This document shows positions 46,501 to 61,500 of a stretch of DNA of 64,000 nt, in pieces (position 1 is the stretch's first letter; each line of letters opens with the position of its first letter). The stretch comes from Mytilus californianus (Eukaryota; Mollusca; Bivalvia; Mytilida; Mytilidae), in NCBI RefSeq assembly GCF_021869535.1, contig NW_026262712.1, positions 70,402,100 through 70,466,099 on the forward strand. The letters run 5' to 3'. Made by a program: the position numbers and the translations under genes. The notes under the pieces were generated by a model. The model saw nothing but the letters and a program-made list of their open reading frames with translations, was not told the DNA's origin and made no database searches.

Positions 46501-49500
46501 ATGCAAATAAATTAATTAATTTCTTTAAAAATATTAAAATCTTTTATTCTTGTGAAAATAATTTCCTTTAATATTTCAACCTGAGCAGACATAACTTGAA
46601 ATCCCTATCATAAAAGGAGTTACTGTTCTACTGTCATCGCTTCATCAGTTCACACACTGTGATTTGAAGAACTGTCTGTAGTGAAGTACATTTATTCAAA
46701 TATAGAGTAATAAGAAAATAAATATGTTAAGGTATTATTTATTGTCTACCATAAATACGGTTTGCAGTTGTTGAATTTCCTTTCCTCCTAGCAAAAGACT
46801 TGTTGTCAATATACTGAAAAATAAAATAAAAGAAGATTAAATAAATATCGTAAAAACCCTTATATTAGTTGCAATAATAAAGGAAGGCATTGTTTAAAAC
46901 TAAGACTTTACAGAGGATAAAAAATATATATCATACTTTTAGAGATACAAGTATTTGAAACAAAATTTGTCAAGATGATACCTATTACACCTATTAAAGA
47001 GTTAATGACGTCTGAAAAAAATCCCAGTTTCTTTTAAGTAAATAAACAGTTTACCTGTTGAATATGGACAATGACGAGTGTATATGCTAAAATAAACTCA
47101 CTAACAAAATTATAACCTGGTATCTTTGATAAAGTTTTTTAAAAACATATTTATTTGAAATAAAAGAAGGATAGAATATCTTAAATGTAAAAACCGTTTT
47201 CTTTTAAATTTCTTTAAAACTTGATTGTTTCCAAATCCCCCCCCCCCCCAAAAAAAAAAAGATTTTCTTTTGTTCAAACCCGAAAGAAAATGTATACTAC
47301 TATTACTTAATTCGAGATTCCATTCATGACTGACGACCCTTTTGAGGACTTGCTGGGACATTGGGACCACCCTAGCAAATCCCCCATAACCAATCTGGTA
47401 CTAACTTATACTGAATACAACATCTTACGTAGTTTTATGTGTGCTTCTTCCACGAAATGTCAAGGAAACCATTTTGGACATTCCAGCTCTAACCGTAGCA
47501 GGTACAGTAGAATCTGTGAATCCTGCAGTGTCAGTAAAGTGGACCTGGTACGTTTCATCAGCAGACCCTTTATTTGTGATGTTACAGATGACGGTCGTGT
47601 CTTTATCAATATACAGGTTTCCTGATTACAAGAAGGACATGTGATATTACATACACTACTTTCGACACTTTTTCAAATATGGATAAAAGAGACCGAGTCT
47701 ATTTTAATTGGTTGGACAAGGTTATTGGTATCATAAAATCATTTCTTGTGTAATTAAGTGGAAAATGTTAATTGAAAGCTTTCTATAAGTGAAAAAGATA
47801 GCGTACTTAGTTTATCTCTCTGAGTATCATGCACACTTTGAAAAGTAAATAAGATATTGAACTTGTTTTCAAAATGCAAACTTAAGGAAAACTTTCAAAG
47901 ATATCTTTGAATTATCAATTGATAAAAGTTATTAAAGAAATATCTTAAGTTTTATTGATTGTCGATCTATTGTAAACTTTGTCGTAGTTCAAGAATCTTC
48001 GAGACAATTTAGGAAAAAACAATCCGTATGTTAAAAGATGATAATCTTTACATTGGATGAACCTATATGTCATTTTTTGTCAACGCATAGCTTCTTAAAT
48101 GTCGCTTGCTTACGTATAATGTAAATACACACATGAATGTTATTTATCTTCTTACCGTCACTTTTAATTATTTGAAGGGATACAGATGCTGGATGTATGA
48201 GTTCTTTTGATTGACGCCTGAAAACATTCCCTTTCTCTGTGCCTTCTATTGCTATTTTAAAGGCCTGAAAATAAACGGGTTCGGTAAATTGATGGTTATA
48301 TCTGCATACAATTATAATAATAAAGTGAAACAATTTTGCATAAATTCAATAACTTTAAGACTAGGGGCGATGTGTAGCTTGATTTTTTGTATAGAAACCT
48401 GTCTATTGTTGGAGTCGTTATGCCGTTGATTTTTTGTGTCATTGGTTTAATGGTTTATCTCCTTATACTTATATCAACCACAATTCATTCCAGAGATTTT
48501 GTTCTCACTAGGGCTATTTTATTAACAAAGGTATACTTTTAGCTCAAAACTACTCCAAAAATGTGAAGTTATTATATTCCAGTTTATATAAAGAGATAAA
48601 CATGCAAGTGACAACAATCGGAATCGCATGAACTCTAACCGAACAGAATTAGACCTAAGTTCATCGACTAGATTAGCATCTTCTGCAAGAAAGGGATCAC
48701 CGTTATAATATTGCGAAGGAAGACTTATCAAATATAAAGTGTAAACCAATATGAAGATAGCAAGGGATCAACTAATTAATATGTGGAAGAAGGACAGGTA
48801 CCACAATGGTCAATAAAAGAACAGAGTTTCAATGTTCCCCGAACATATTTCATCTTTCTAAGGGGCAAAAATTAAAAAAAACCTTCTTTGCTTTTTGTTC
48901 TTTTAAACTTTTAACAAATATCTTGCAATTTCCAATATGATTGATATTTCCAAGGGGTATAACACTTTTAAAAATATGTGATCGGCACTGATTTTCGAAC
49001 TTGATGATGGATGGCTGCTTAACGTCCAGCGGCAAATTAATATGCATTTTCAGGGCGAGAACATGTTAATGTAATATGAATATTAACCATACTTTGTACT
49101 AGACTGAGACGCTGAGCCGGATATTTAACGTGCTAGTTGACAAGGTAACAGTCCGCAGGAAGACATGTCACCTTATCGGACACATTATTATGCCTCCGTA
49201 ATATCGCGTGTTCAGCGGAGAAGCAGCAAATATAAATTTTAAAGTCTTTGGTTTGACCCGGCCGGGCACTCGTGGCAAACACGCTACCAGGAGACCACCG
49301 AGGCGGTTTTATAAACCTTTCATATAAGTTTGATAAAAATCTGGCAAAAATTGTACAGACGAGAGCGCTTACAATGTAAAGACGAGAGCGCTTACAATGC
49401 AATTTTCCATATAATTAATATTTTCAAGGATCATAATTCTTGTAAAAATATTTGATCGGCACCGATTTTTGAACTTGTCCGAGACATTGCTGATATAAAT

Positions 49501-52500
49501 CTTTGATATAAATTTGAACAAAATCTGGCAAGAATTGTACACATGAGAGCGTTAACAAGCAATTTTCCATATGATTAATGTTTTCAAGGGGCATAGCTCT
49601 TTTAAAAATATTTGATCAAAACTGATTTTCGAACTTGTCCGAGACATTGCTGATATGAACCTATAATATAAGTTTTTTTAAAAGCTGTGAAGAATTGTAC
49701 ACATTAGAGCGCTAACAAGACCGGACGGACAGACAGGCGGACAGACGGACGGACCCCCGTATTTCCATGTCACCTGCAACGCGTCCCGCGGGTGACAATA
49801 AAAGCGACAAACAAGTGGTTAGTCTTCAAATTACTACCAAAAAAAGCTACAAATAAAATAAAGGAGAAAAACAAGCGCAGACAACACTACAACAAACAAT
49901 AAAAATTGAATAATACCAATACCACCAAGACAGTTGGTAAACTAGATTGCTCCAGAAGGGTTTAAAGTCATGAAAAAAACGTTTATAATGAAAGATTATG
50001 GACGAAAATTGACTATTGAAATATTTGATAGGAAGCTGATAAAATGAAACACTAAATCCATCAATAATCAACCAATTCGCAAAAACGATTGTAGATTTTT
50101 TGAAGTAATAATTTCAGTCGTGTTTTTTGCAAAAACGACTTATTAATTTTATTCTTAAGGTTGAGTTTCATGTCGATGTTAAAAGTGTTAATACAGAGGA
50201 TTGTTTATTTACTTGTTTTTCCTTCTTGATTGTTTGTTACACCACGAGGATTAATTTTTCATTACTTATGTCATATTTACCAATCATAATAAAGTATTCA
50301 GAAGAAGCAATGTAAATGTATATATATGTGACAAGCGAACACAAACTTTTAAGCTATAATTAGTAATGGATGATTTTTCATTTTGAAAGTGTATTGTATT
50401 TTATTCACAATCCTAAAAACTCATTTTTATTTCTTTAGTCAATGATAACATTTTTAAAAGAGAAGCGAACGATACCAAAGTGACATTCAAACTCATAAGT
50501 CGAAAATAAATTGACAACGCCATGGCTAAAAAAGAAAAAGACCAACAGACAAACAACAAACCACAAAACACAACATAGAAAACTAAAGACTGAGCAACAC
50601 GAACTGAACTAAAAACTGGGGGTGATCTCAGGTAATATATAAGTTATTCCTTTAAATTTTACACATATTTTGTATAGGAATAAACTGATAGTGACATAAA
50701 AGATTAGATATACGTTTAACCGTTATACCTTATTAGGAACATTAAATGTTGCTATTCCTTTCCTCTTTCTGCCTTGTGACGACTGAGCCAGACGCATCCG
50801 GGTAATTTCTATTCCCATTTCATCCAGGAGTATGCCATATACCAGAGAATCACTAGAGCTAAGATCGGTCACCTTCACAAGAAGAGTAAGGGTAGATCCT
50901 TCAATAATAAGACATTTAAACAATATGTACTAAAATGATTTGTCTATTAAGTAAATAAAAAATAGCTTCTTAGTAAAATAACGTGGAATCTCTCTTTATA
51001 TATATCTATATATCCTACGCTTTCGCAAACATGATCGTTACTATGATATTACTACGTTTTATCAGTATGGTATAACATCTGTTTTTGTTTTCAATTCTGA
51101 TTAATTTGTTGATCATTATCTTTTTATTTACGTCTACTCGTTCTTTTTCAATAAATGTAAAGTTCATAACTTTCTCTATTCATAAGATATACTTGTACAC
51201 ATTGTTGCACAAAGAGACTAACTCACTTATCTTGCAATTACCTGCAAGTGGTGTTCCATGAATGGAAAGGAGAGAACCATGTACATCTTCTAGGAACTGG
51301 TAAGTAAATTCTATGTCACCTTGCTGTTTAACAGTCACTGTCCACGTTTCTGAGTTCATATTTTTCAACGTCCATATTCCTGGCACTGGACTCTGATCAA
51401 GAAGAATAAAAACATATAAAAAGAGTTGTTTATAAATAAATGAGAAATTGTTGTTCATCAAATCATTCGAAGATCAACAGTGATACATGGCAACAAAAAA
51501 ACAAACCTCATCATTGAACGTTTAACACAATGCAAACTAACATTCGTAGACAAACAGAAAAAAGAAGTTTGAGTAGTCTGGCTTAGTGTATGTAATTACT
51601 AATAACGGTTGTGTTAAACCTATCTTAGGTGTAAGTAACTACTCTATCAAACTTCATGGCACAAAGAACACATAGATTTAAGTTTTGATAAGAACTAAGT
51701 ATTACGGGGCGCCGAACAGGACTCTTGTGGTTTTGTACTCGAAATTCAATTCTGTACGGACAAAAGTGAGTTTTGTTCAACAAAAATGAGATCAGTTTAA
51801 CAAAATTTGTAGCATACTACAAATTTAAATTTTGTCATACAAACTTATCTTACAGTGGACAAAAGTTACTTTTGTCATGACAAAATTCATTTTTGTATCA
51901 CAGACTTTACTTTTGTTACCTAATTTGAAAACTGGGCGACAAAAGTCAATTTTGTATGCAAATTAGTTTAGTTTGGATTCTGTGAACTAATTTGCATACA
52001 AAACTTAGATTTTGTGTTTATTTTTGTGTAGACAAAATTGAGTTTTGTTAAACAGAAGTGAAAATTTAACACAAACGTCAATTTTGTGCCACAAAAGTCA
52101 ATTTTGTATGCAAATTAGTTTATATTTGCATACCTATTTGACAAAATTGAATTTAGATTGAATTTTGTCATGACAAAAATGAATTTTGTACACAAAAATG
52201 AATTTTGTCATTACAAAATTGAAGTTCTCATAAAACAAGTCTGTATCACATAGTTTTGTAAGACAAAAATGATTTTGTTTTGACAGAATTGAATTTTGTG
52301 TACACAAAATTGATTTGATTACAAAAAGTTCAAGTCCCATTCGGCGCCCCGTAAGTATCGTAACAATCTCTATTTCTTTTTAAAACAACTACAGAAACGA
52401 TATCGATGTTAGTGAAGTAAACCGTGAAATTAGTAGAGAAGAAGTTAAGGATGCAGTGTATAAAGCGAAGCTAGGTAAAGCCATTGGTATAGACGAAATA

Positions 52501-55500
52501 CCCAGTGAAATATTACGGAATGATAATTGCATTGACTTGTTACATACACTTGTTAAATTCTGTTTTACCAAAGGAGAAGTGCTTTAGGAATGGCTCATAA
52601 GTATAATTACTCCAGTTCCGAAACCCGAAATGGTTCCGTTGAACCCTTAGAATACCGTCCGATTTCAACTATATCTATACCATGTAAAATATATGCAGAT
52701 ATATTAAATAAAAGACTTAATTTTTGGCTTGAACAAAATGGCATTTTAGCGGAAGAACAAAACGGTTTCCGAAAAAACAGAAGTTGTTTAGATCATCTCT
52801 TTGTGTTGCAATCTATTATAAAGAACAGAAAACTTAAAAAGAAAGACACATTTGTTTGTTTCATAGATGCAAAGAGGGCATTTGACAATATAAACCGTGA
52901 TATGTTGTGGCATAAATTAATGAGTATAGACATAAATGGGTTATTCCTAAAGGCTATACAATCTTTATATGATGCTACTCAAAGCGCAGTGAAGCTAGGA
53001 CATTATTTGACTGATATTTTTCCAGTTAATTTTGGTGTAAAACAAGACTGTAAAATGTCGCCTTCATTATTTTCTATTTATGTGAATGACCTACAATGTA
53101 GCTGAAGACATACGTGCTCTAAATGCTGGTGTTGACATTGATGATTTGAATGTTTCAATTTTGCTATATGCTGATGATATTGCACTTATCGCGCAAGACG
53201 AAATGAGTCTTCAAAGTATGTTAAACTGTATTCATTCTTGGTGTATGAAATGGAGAATGACTTTAAATGAGACCAAGACCAAAATTATACATTTTCGTAA
53301 CAAAAAGGTTCCGAGATCAGGCTTTAATTTTAAATGTGGTGATATGCCTATTAGCTTTGACAATGCGTGCAGATATTTAGGATTACATATATCGAATTTA
53401 TGGAACACAAATATACGATCCGAGAGATAACAAAATCTGCAAGCCGGGCGCTTTCTGCAGTATACACTAAATTTTTATCATGTGGAGGGATGTCATTTGA
53501 TGTTTATACAAAACTTTATAAAACTCTTATTGAACCCGTACTATTACATGGAGCCGGATTATGGGTACACAACAACTGGAGAGAAGTTCAAACAATTCAG
53601 AACAAGCCATGTAGACTCTTTATAGGAAGTTCATCAAATGCTTCGAATATAGCAGTTTTAGGTGATATGGGTTATAAAACAATAGAAACGTACCGTCTAT
53701 TTTTGAGAGTGCGATATACGTATGACTATAGAATAACACACAAGATCCCTATGTGGGGTATGAATATTTCTCGATCGTGGGACAAGAAATGTTATGAAAT
53801 AGCACATAAACTTGGTATACATGATATTATTGATAGCAAATATTCCAACAGACATAAAATTTATGATATTAAAACAAAATTGTGTGAAATTAAAAAACAA
53901 GAATGGGTTGAAAAATTGTATCAAGATAGAAATGAACCAAATGGTAACAAGTTACGTACCTATAGACTGTATAAAAATGAATTAGAAACAAGTTCCTATA
54001 TAAAAAATGTAAATGATAGACAACATAACCGTATTTTATCTAATTTTAGAAGTGGGTGTCTACCTTTAGCAATAGAAACAGGTCGTTACTCCAAGCCAAA
54101 AACTCTTTGTAATGACCGAAAATGTAAATATTGTACAGCTGATTGTGTAGAAGACGAAAAACATTTTTTAATGCATTGTGAATTTTATTCAGGTCTGCGA
54201 TATGGTCCATTTTTGAAAGCAAGTGCAATTAACCCAAATTTTAACGATTTTTATCATGATGACAAATTTATTTTTCTGATGTCACATGACTGTATACAAC
54301 GCTTTTTAGCAAAATCTTTATATTTTATGTTTAATCGCAGGAAAAATTATGTATAGTATGTTCTTTTATTGTAAAAGTTTTATTTATTCATTTTTAATGA
54401 ATGTTAGAATAAGTCTTTAGGCGAAAGTGTCTCATAAGTCAGTTGTGGCTGGATACCGATATTTTAACTTCGATTGAAATCTTTATTTGTATTTTTATAC
54501 TTATATTATGATGTATGATATTGTTCTGTATTGGTATGTGACACTATAAAAAAATATTCTGTCTGTCTGTCTGTCTTTATAGCAGTTATCAGCCCTCTCC
54601 CATTTAATCTTTATTAGTGGAATGTCATAAATCAGTACAAAAAATACAAAGTCAATAACACCTGTTTAAAATAAAAGAAAGTCACAAAACTAATTTATAC
54701 CGTAATATCAACTTTATCGGTTGGTATTTAAATTAGGTCATTCCTAAATCAGCTTTCTTTGTGCCGATTTTGAATTAGGAATAAATTGAAAATAACATTT
54801 TATTTTCTATTTCAAACTATAAATAAGTGAACTCAGTAAAGTAAAGCAAATATCTCTATAATATCAGTAAAACACGATAACAAAACAGGTACATGTAAAA
54901 CAATTAAGAAATAATAGTACTGAATTTGAACAGATGCCACCGTCAAATCCAAAATTGACAGTAGCAACTCAAGTACAGTACTGTTATTTTTATTCTAATG
55001 CAATACTCTTGAAATGTTCAAAATTTAACATTTCAAGTATCCCGTTAACTTCGACTGCGATTGCGCAACATTGTTGCCAATGACTCCGACCGTCAACTGT
55101 GAAATTGGTGGATGACGTCATCCAATCAAAATTGGCGTTACATGCCTAAATGCATTCAAATATTAAATAACACTGTATTAAGGAGTACCCACTGTTTTAG
55201 AAATCAAGTTAAAAAAATATGCTTCTTACGTTATACTATCGGCCGATATACTTCCGAGTTAATTTTGTAAAGCAACACACTGTACAGTTAGGAAAAACAC
55301 TATTATGTATGCAAGGCGAAATTATTTCACAGCAAAAATATGATTATAACCTTTATCTATAAGATTGAGTCTATTCACAAAAAAAAAAAAGAAATATTAG
55401 GCATTGAATTTGCATACAATGTACCAGTTTACTTGTATTACCATAAAACTTTGTCTGAATTATAATGTACACTGTATTCTTTTTTAATAAAACTTTGCAG

Positions 55501-58500
55501 GTGAATTAACAGTTACAATCATCTTAATCTATTATAATCATAATCAAGTAAACGGTTTCACAATTTTTGGCATAATTATGTATTCCTGTTTTGAAATTTT
55601 TAGTAGTTAACATATTTCATATTACGCTCGTTGTAATTTGAGACGTCAAAACTAACATGCTCCACCAGCTGGGAAATGTTTATTTTACTCTATAACAACT
55701 AATTGCGTTAAAAATTTCGTTACCTGTTTAATTGTCATCAACTTTGTTAGTTTTATTACAAAAAAGTACGACAGTTAACTTAGTACACTCAGAAATTATT
55801 TTCAGGCGCACAAAACGTGTTTCTAGAATTACCTTAATTAGTGGTTAAAGTTGCCGCGGGACCAAAGTTTGGAAAGCCAAAATTATATAACATTTGAGAG
55901 CATAAAAATCCAGAGGTCGAAAAAAGATCAACGAAACGCATTTAAGGCCAATTTTGCATGAGAAAGGAAAATCAATAGTCACCAAAACAGCTCATTTCTG
56001 AAGGCATAACGAGAAGTCGAATGCGAAAATGTCGATTTTATTCATATTCAATTTGTTTGACTACTTGTATATATTGCTGAATATATCGCGTTTTCCTCCG
56101 TCACATATTAACAAATAATCAATGAATTGAAGCTTATACATACCACAATACTCATTATGTAAGTGCTTCTTCCTATATCATTGAAAGAACTTTTACCAGA
56201 AAACGTCTCTATTGTTCCTGAAACACGTATTATAAAGGTACGTTAGACAACATAAATTAAGGCGACAGTAGGGTACCGATGTTCAAAATTTTAAATCGAT
56301 TAAACAGATACAAATCATGGTAGAAAAAAAACTTGAGGAAATCGCATGAATCCAAAAGGAGAGAGCCGGGTGCTTCGACATAGTAAGCGTCTCCTACTAT
56401 GTATGCACATAAACATAAAAGATTTAAAAGCTTTTCTTCGGTTAGTGCTCTCTAGAGTTTATGTATTGTAGTTGACAACTATACCGAATTGATATGAATC
56501 CGAACATCATTTCTAATTAACCTTTCTGTTATAAGTAATTCTTTAAATCATATCGGAACTTACAAAAAATTACATATTTCTGAATTTCAAATTGGCAAAT
56601 GAAAAAACACACCAATTATTCTGAACCTGCTCTGATACTCTCCGTAAAATCTTCATATAAAATACAACATATATTATCATCAAACATTAGAAATGGTTGC
56701 CATTGAACCAACAATCCACTAAAGTTCAGATTTCTAAAAGTTAAAGTTAAATGAATAACGTACAACTGTCGACAATAATCTTAGATCTAGAGCTACAGCC
56801 ATTAACATATTCAATTATTTTATTACTTACCTATTGGTCTGTATAGTGCCGAGGAAGGCTTGGAAGATGCACCTTTTATTTCAACAGTAAAAGCTGATAT
56901 ATGACTATCAACTGTGATATTAAGGCTTCTACTGGACACCGATATTGTGTAAATATTGACATATGTAATAGCCATGTTTTTCTAGAATACATGAATGGTT
57001 CTGTTTTATATCATGATTAAGGTAATGAAAAAAGTCAATTAGAAAATAAATTGAAGAAACCAATATGAATGTGGTTTAGTTTTCTCAATTGAATTATAGC
57101 AAAATTTTTCATGTCGAGGCCTTTTATAGCCGACTATACGGTATGGGTTTTCATTGTTGTAGGTCGCTTAATTGCTTACATCCACTTCATATGAATTTTG
57201 GTGGATACTTGTCTCATTTGAAATTATACCACATCTCCTTATTTGTATATGGAAGAAGTGAAGTGTACTATGACGATTTGACATATCATGAGTCCAGAAT
57301 TGTGATATATTACAAAAGAAAACTCATCAAAACCAAAGGCCACAGAACGAGAACGGGAGGTAGCAAAGGGGATATTGCTTTCTTACTCTATAAAGTAGGG
57401 ACACTATGTTTATGCCCAAACCTTCACATCCCAAGACTTTTTATGACTCGATATAGAATCTTTAAAACTACAATTTGGTCTTTAAAGTCCTCTGATTCCG
57501 AAAATTGGTCTAATGTAATTTTTTTATTCTTTTAAGATTTTTCTTTTGGCTTTTTCTTTACAAATTTGAAAATGTTTCTTCAGTTCAAAAAGACAAGTTT
57601 TGTGTGTTCCGAGCCTTTCCCCATTCTGGGTCATAACATATTTCCAGAAATGAAACGTAAAACTTTTCTAAATAACATTTTTCATATCTGGAATAGAACA
57701 CAATTGTTAATCGGCTGAATATACACCCACACAATAAAATTTTGTAACAGATAAAGTACTTCTAAAAGAGTGTCGAGTGGTTTTGAGATATCCCTGTCTT
57801 TTACTGGTATATACGTGCCACCTAAACTTTGAAAGAAATTATCCCATCCTCTCCTCTTGCGATGACCTGTAAAATAAATGAACATTCTTATTGGGATATT
57901 ACATAGTGTAAGTACGGAAGGGCCAAGTATATAATATATTTTGATTGTAAAAATATATTCATCGACCATTCTGGAATAGACTCAGCCATTGATTCCATTG
58001 GCTTCAAAATTCAGTAAAGCATCGCCATCACTTTCAGGTTTATTTTAAGAAAGCATAAAAGTTTACAAAAAATGTTGTTTTGCTTCAAAATTCAAAATGC
58101 TCAAATCAGCTAAGGAAATTGGATGATCGCGATAACTTTAAAAACATGTAAAATATACAAATTATATCACAAAATAACCAGTTTACACATTTTATGAACA
58201 TGCAGCACTTAAATTATTTGCTTTGAACTGAACCACTTGGTATCAATAATAAGTTGCCTATAATTGCTATCATCCACTTCATTTGAACTTTAGTGGATAG
58301 TTGTCTCATAGGCAATTGTACCACATCTCCTTATATTTTTACACAAATAAGGAAGATGAAAAAAGATGATAAATTTGATATTTCGATTTTTATAATTATT
58401 CGCACAATACATTGAATACGTGTTTTATAACCATTTAACGAAAATATAAAAATCAGATGTCACTAGACGATCTTCAACAATGTGAACATCTACGAGTCAG

Positions 58501-61500
58501 TCTTCGGCATTGAGAAAAAGACAATGGGAATTATGACAGCTTTTGTGTCTAACATGATTTTTGCCATCTAATTTGTGTTATTCTTCGAGTTATGGTTTTT
58601 GATTGTCCCCTTGGTATTTCCTGTCCCTTTTTGTTTCCTTCTGTGTTGACATGAGTTATCATTGATATGGTCATGATTATAAATTAACTGTTTACAAAAC
58701 TGTGAATTTTGCGATCTGCTAAGGAATTTCTACCCCAGGAATAGATTACCTTAGCTGTATTTGACAAAACCTTTCGGAATTTTTTGGTTCTCAATGCTCT
58801 TCATCTTCGTACTTTATTTGGCCTTTTTAACTTTTTTTATTCGAGCGTCCCTGATGAGTCTTGTCAAGACGAAACGCGCGTCGGTGGACAAAATTTTAAT
58901 CTTGGTATCAATGATTAGTTTATTTATTTTCACTTTTGCCAGTCGTATAATAAATGTATACCTTGAGATTTAGCTATGCACCCAAGTGACTCTCCTCCAC
59001 TCTGCGTGCTGTGGGTTGTTCCATTTTTCGGAGTTGAAGTCTGAAGTTGTCCATGACATTGTCCCGTAATGAAAGACACTAAATGTAAATTCTTAGTTCT
59101 GATGAGGTTGACAACCTCATTTCTTAACTCGGGGTCTTTAGGATCGGCGTCAGTAAAAAAGAAAACACACGAACCATTCCGAGCGTGCTGCATAGCTAAA
59201 GAATAAGATTTAGATAAACGTTAAAAGTTAAATGTATTTTATGACAGGTTAAAACGTTAATCTATGACTTTTTTTTAGTTTTAAATGCATAAACAATATT
59301 GCAAGTTTATTTTTTTGTTTGAATTTTTTTTAACATTATAAAACTAAACTTCATATATGTATCAGATCGACAAGAATAACACCGTAATGACCTGTATTCT
59401 GGGACATACCTGTCTTTATGCCAGACATGGCGTATTCTGGGCAATCACCGCCACCATCGACTGTTAAAGCATTCAACCACCGCTTAACTTCTTCTCCGTC
59501 CTTAGATACTCGATATGAAGTTTTGGACGCTGAAAAAATGACAAAATGATTTACAGAAGTGGTTTGCCAGGAGCAAAACATAATGATATTTTTTTTATTA
59601 TAAGCATAGGATTTTTATATTGATTTTTATTATTATTATCTTCAAAGACAATTTTTGCAGGAAAAGAAAGTAAGAAGTCAACCCCAGTTTTAAATGCTTT
59701 TCAATATGTCATCTCTAAATCGACCAGATTTTAGCAAAGATGTGAATAAATTATTTGTGTCTGTTTAACATACCAGGATCATTAAATGTCACCAAAATAT
59801 AGTTGAATGGAGAATATCCTGGCATCATTGCCTTGGTAACCATTTCAACAGCTTTTTGTCGAACTTGAAATATATCAGACGCCATTGAACCGGTAGTGTC
59901 AATTACAAAGACAATTGACAATGAAGGATCATTACAGTTAACACATTGACTTTGATGATTTTGCTCGTGCAAACCCAATAGCTTGCCAAGGCGAATGTAT
60001 CCTAGAGCTGTTAACAAGGAACTTCCTGAAAAAGAAATTGGTATCTACATAAATATTGACTAAACATAAAGTAAACACATTTTATATATTCAGTACAATT
60101 TTATAATGAATGACACCTGATTATTAGTAATGCAAATTTCTGTCTCCGTATCAAAATTGTACTTTTGAACGATGTATAAGCCTAAATTTTGTGAGCAGAA
60201 ATATGAAATAGGCGAAGCGTTGTCAGAAGTTCAAAGTACAGACAGGAAGCTGTGCTTCTTTCAATTTCAGTCAAGTCAAGGAATTGGAAAAAATTGTCAA
60301 GATGCTGAAATAAAAACTGAGAAAGTAATGCATTACATTTGTACCTCAATATAAAAATATTTTGATCTTAAGGTTAAATATTAACTATAAAAATCACTTT
60401 TACTCACCATTTCTGATAAAGAAATCAGTTGTAGCATCAGTAGCAATTTTCCCAGCTATGGAATGCAAATAGTAGTGTGGGGATAGGACTGGTGAGGAAG
60501 TTTCTTTGTTGATACCTCCTGTGGCTGGTAAAAATCTACTAGCATCGTACCGTCCGCCATGGCTACACTTACCTTCGCCATTTGCCCACATAGAATCTAA
60601 AATATAACAAATGCACGGTGTGTATCAGTTGTATTCGTAAAGATCACTTTATGACGAGAGTCCACTATTTGTAGATACACAGACTTGTTTTCCAACGTTT
60701 GTTTCAAGAAATGCAACTATAAAAAACATTTTTGTTTCTTTTCCATGTTATTATTTCTTTAACTCTTTCTCCCCAACAACATGTCTAGTTTTATATATGT
60801 AATCGTCAAGAATGACTTACTGTAAACCTTGACCCCGCCTGGTCCAGTTTTACTATGATCTATGTAGCCACTGGTCAATACATGTCTCGCAATGATGTTA
60901 CCATGACATGTTCCGTTCAGACTGCAAGGAAAATAATACCGTTTTTTCTAATTAAACTGAAGTATAAATTGGATAGCAATCTAGCTTGAATTTGATTGTA
61001 TAGATTTATTAAGAATGATCATTTCTTTGTTGGTTTCAGGTAATACACAAGAAGTCATCCTTTTTATACTAGAAATGTTATGCTTCCCAATTTTTTTCTC
61101 TGAGTGTTCGTTTTGAAGGGTTAATCCAAAAATCACCTCAAACGTGACTAGTGCATATTTAATCATGTTTCATTTGTATTCGTTTATTTTAGAACATTTC
61201 GATACTGAAAATTATAGTATTATGTTTGTCATGAAGATTTTTGATTGAGTAGTTATTTCGAATTTTAAACTTAAGATATGGAATTTTAATGATAGTGTTG
61301 GGCATTTGTTCTATACATACGTTCCATTGAATGCATGACAGCTTCTACATGTTGATTGATTGTCAGCCGCCATAGGGATTCCTAAAGTATTATTCCAACC
61401 TATGAAAAAAACATTTCAGTAATAAAAGTACATGTGTTTACCTTGAAAATGAGAACTACTGGTACCAATTAACGTCATAGTGTTTTTTTTTATTGTTGTT

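Noticed and set aside
54590..54680. Open minus-strand segment after an acceptor at about 54690, also a candidate for the missing exon
   Set aside because: The frame is open but hydrophobic and low-complexity (FVFFVLIYD), there is no convincing donor, and it runs into the LINE tail.
55230..55279. A 50-bp minus-strand segment with a good GT-AG frame and the right length (3n+2) for the missing VWA7-like exon
   Set aside because: In the required phase it contains an in-frame TAG (after KYIGR), and its other codons do not resemble the family.
57089..57535. 148-codon open frame on the plus strand
   Set aside because: The first part is a copy of the dispersed tail repeat seen at 61835-61980. There is no domain, and it lies in an intron of the VWA7-like gene.
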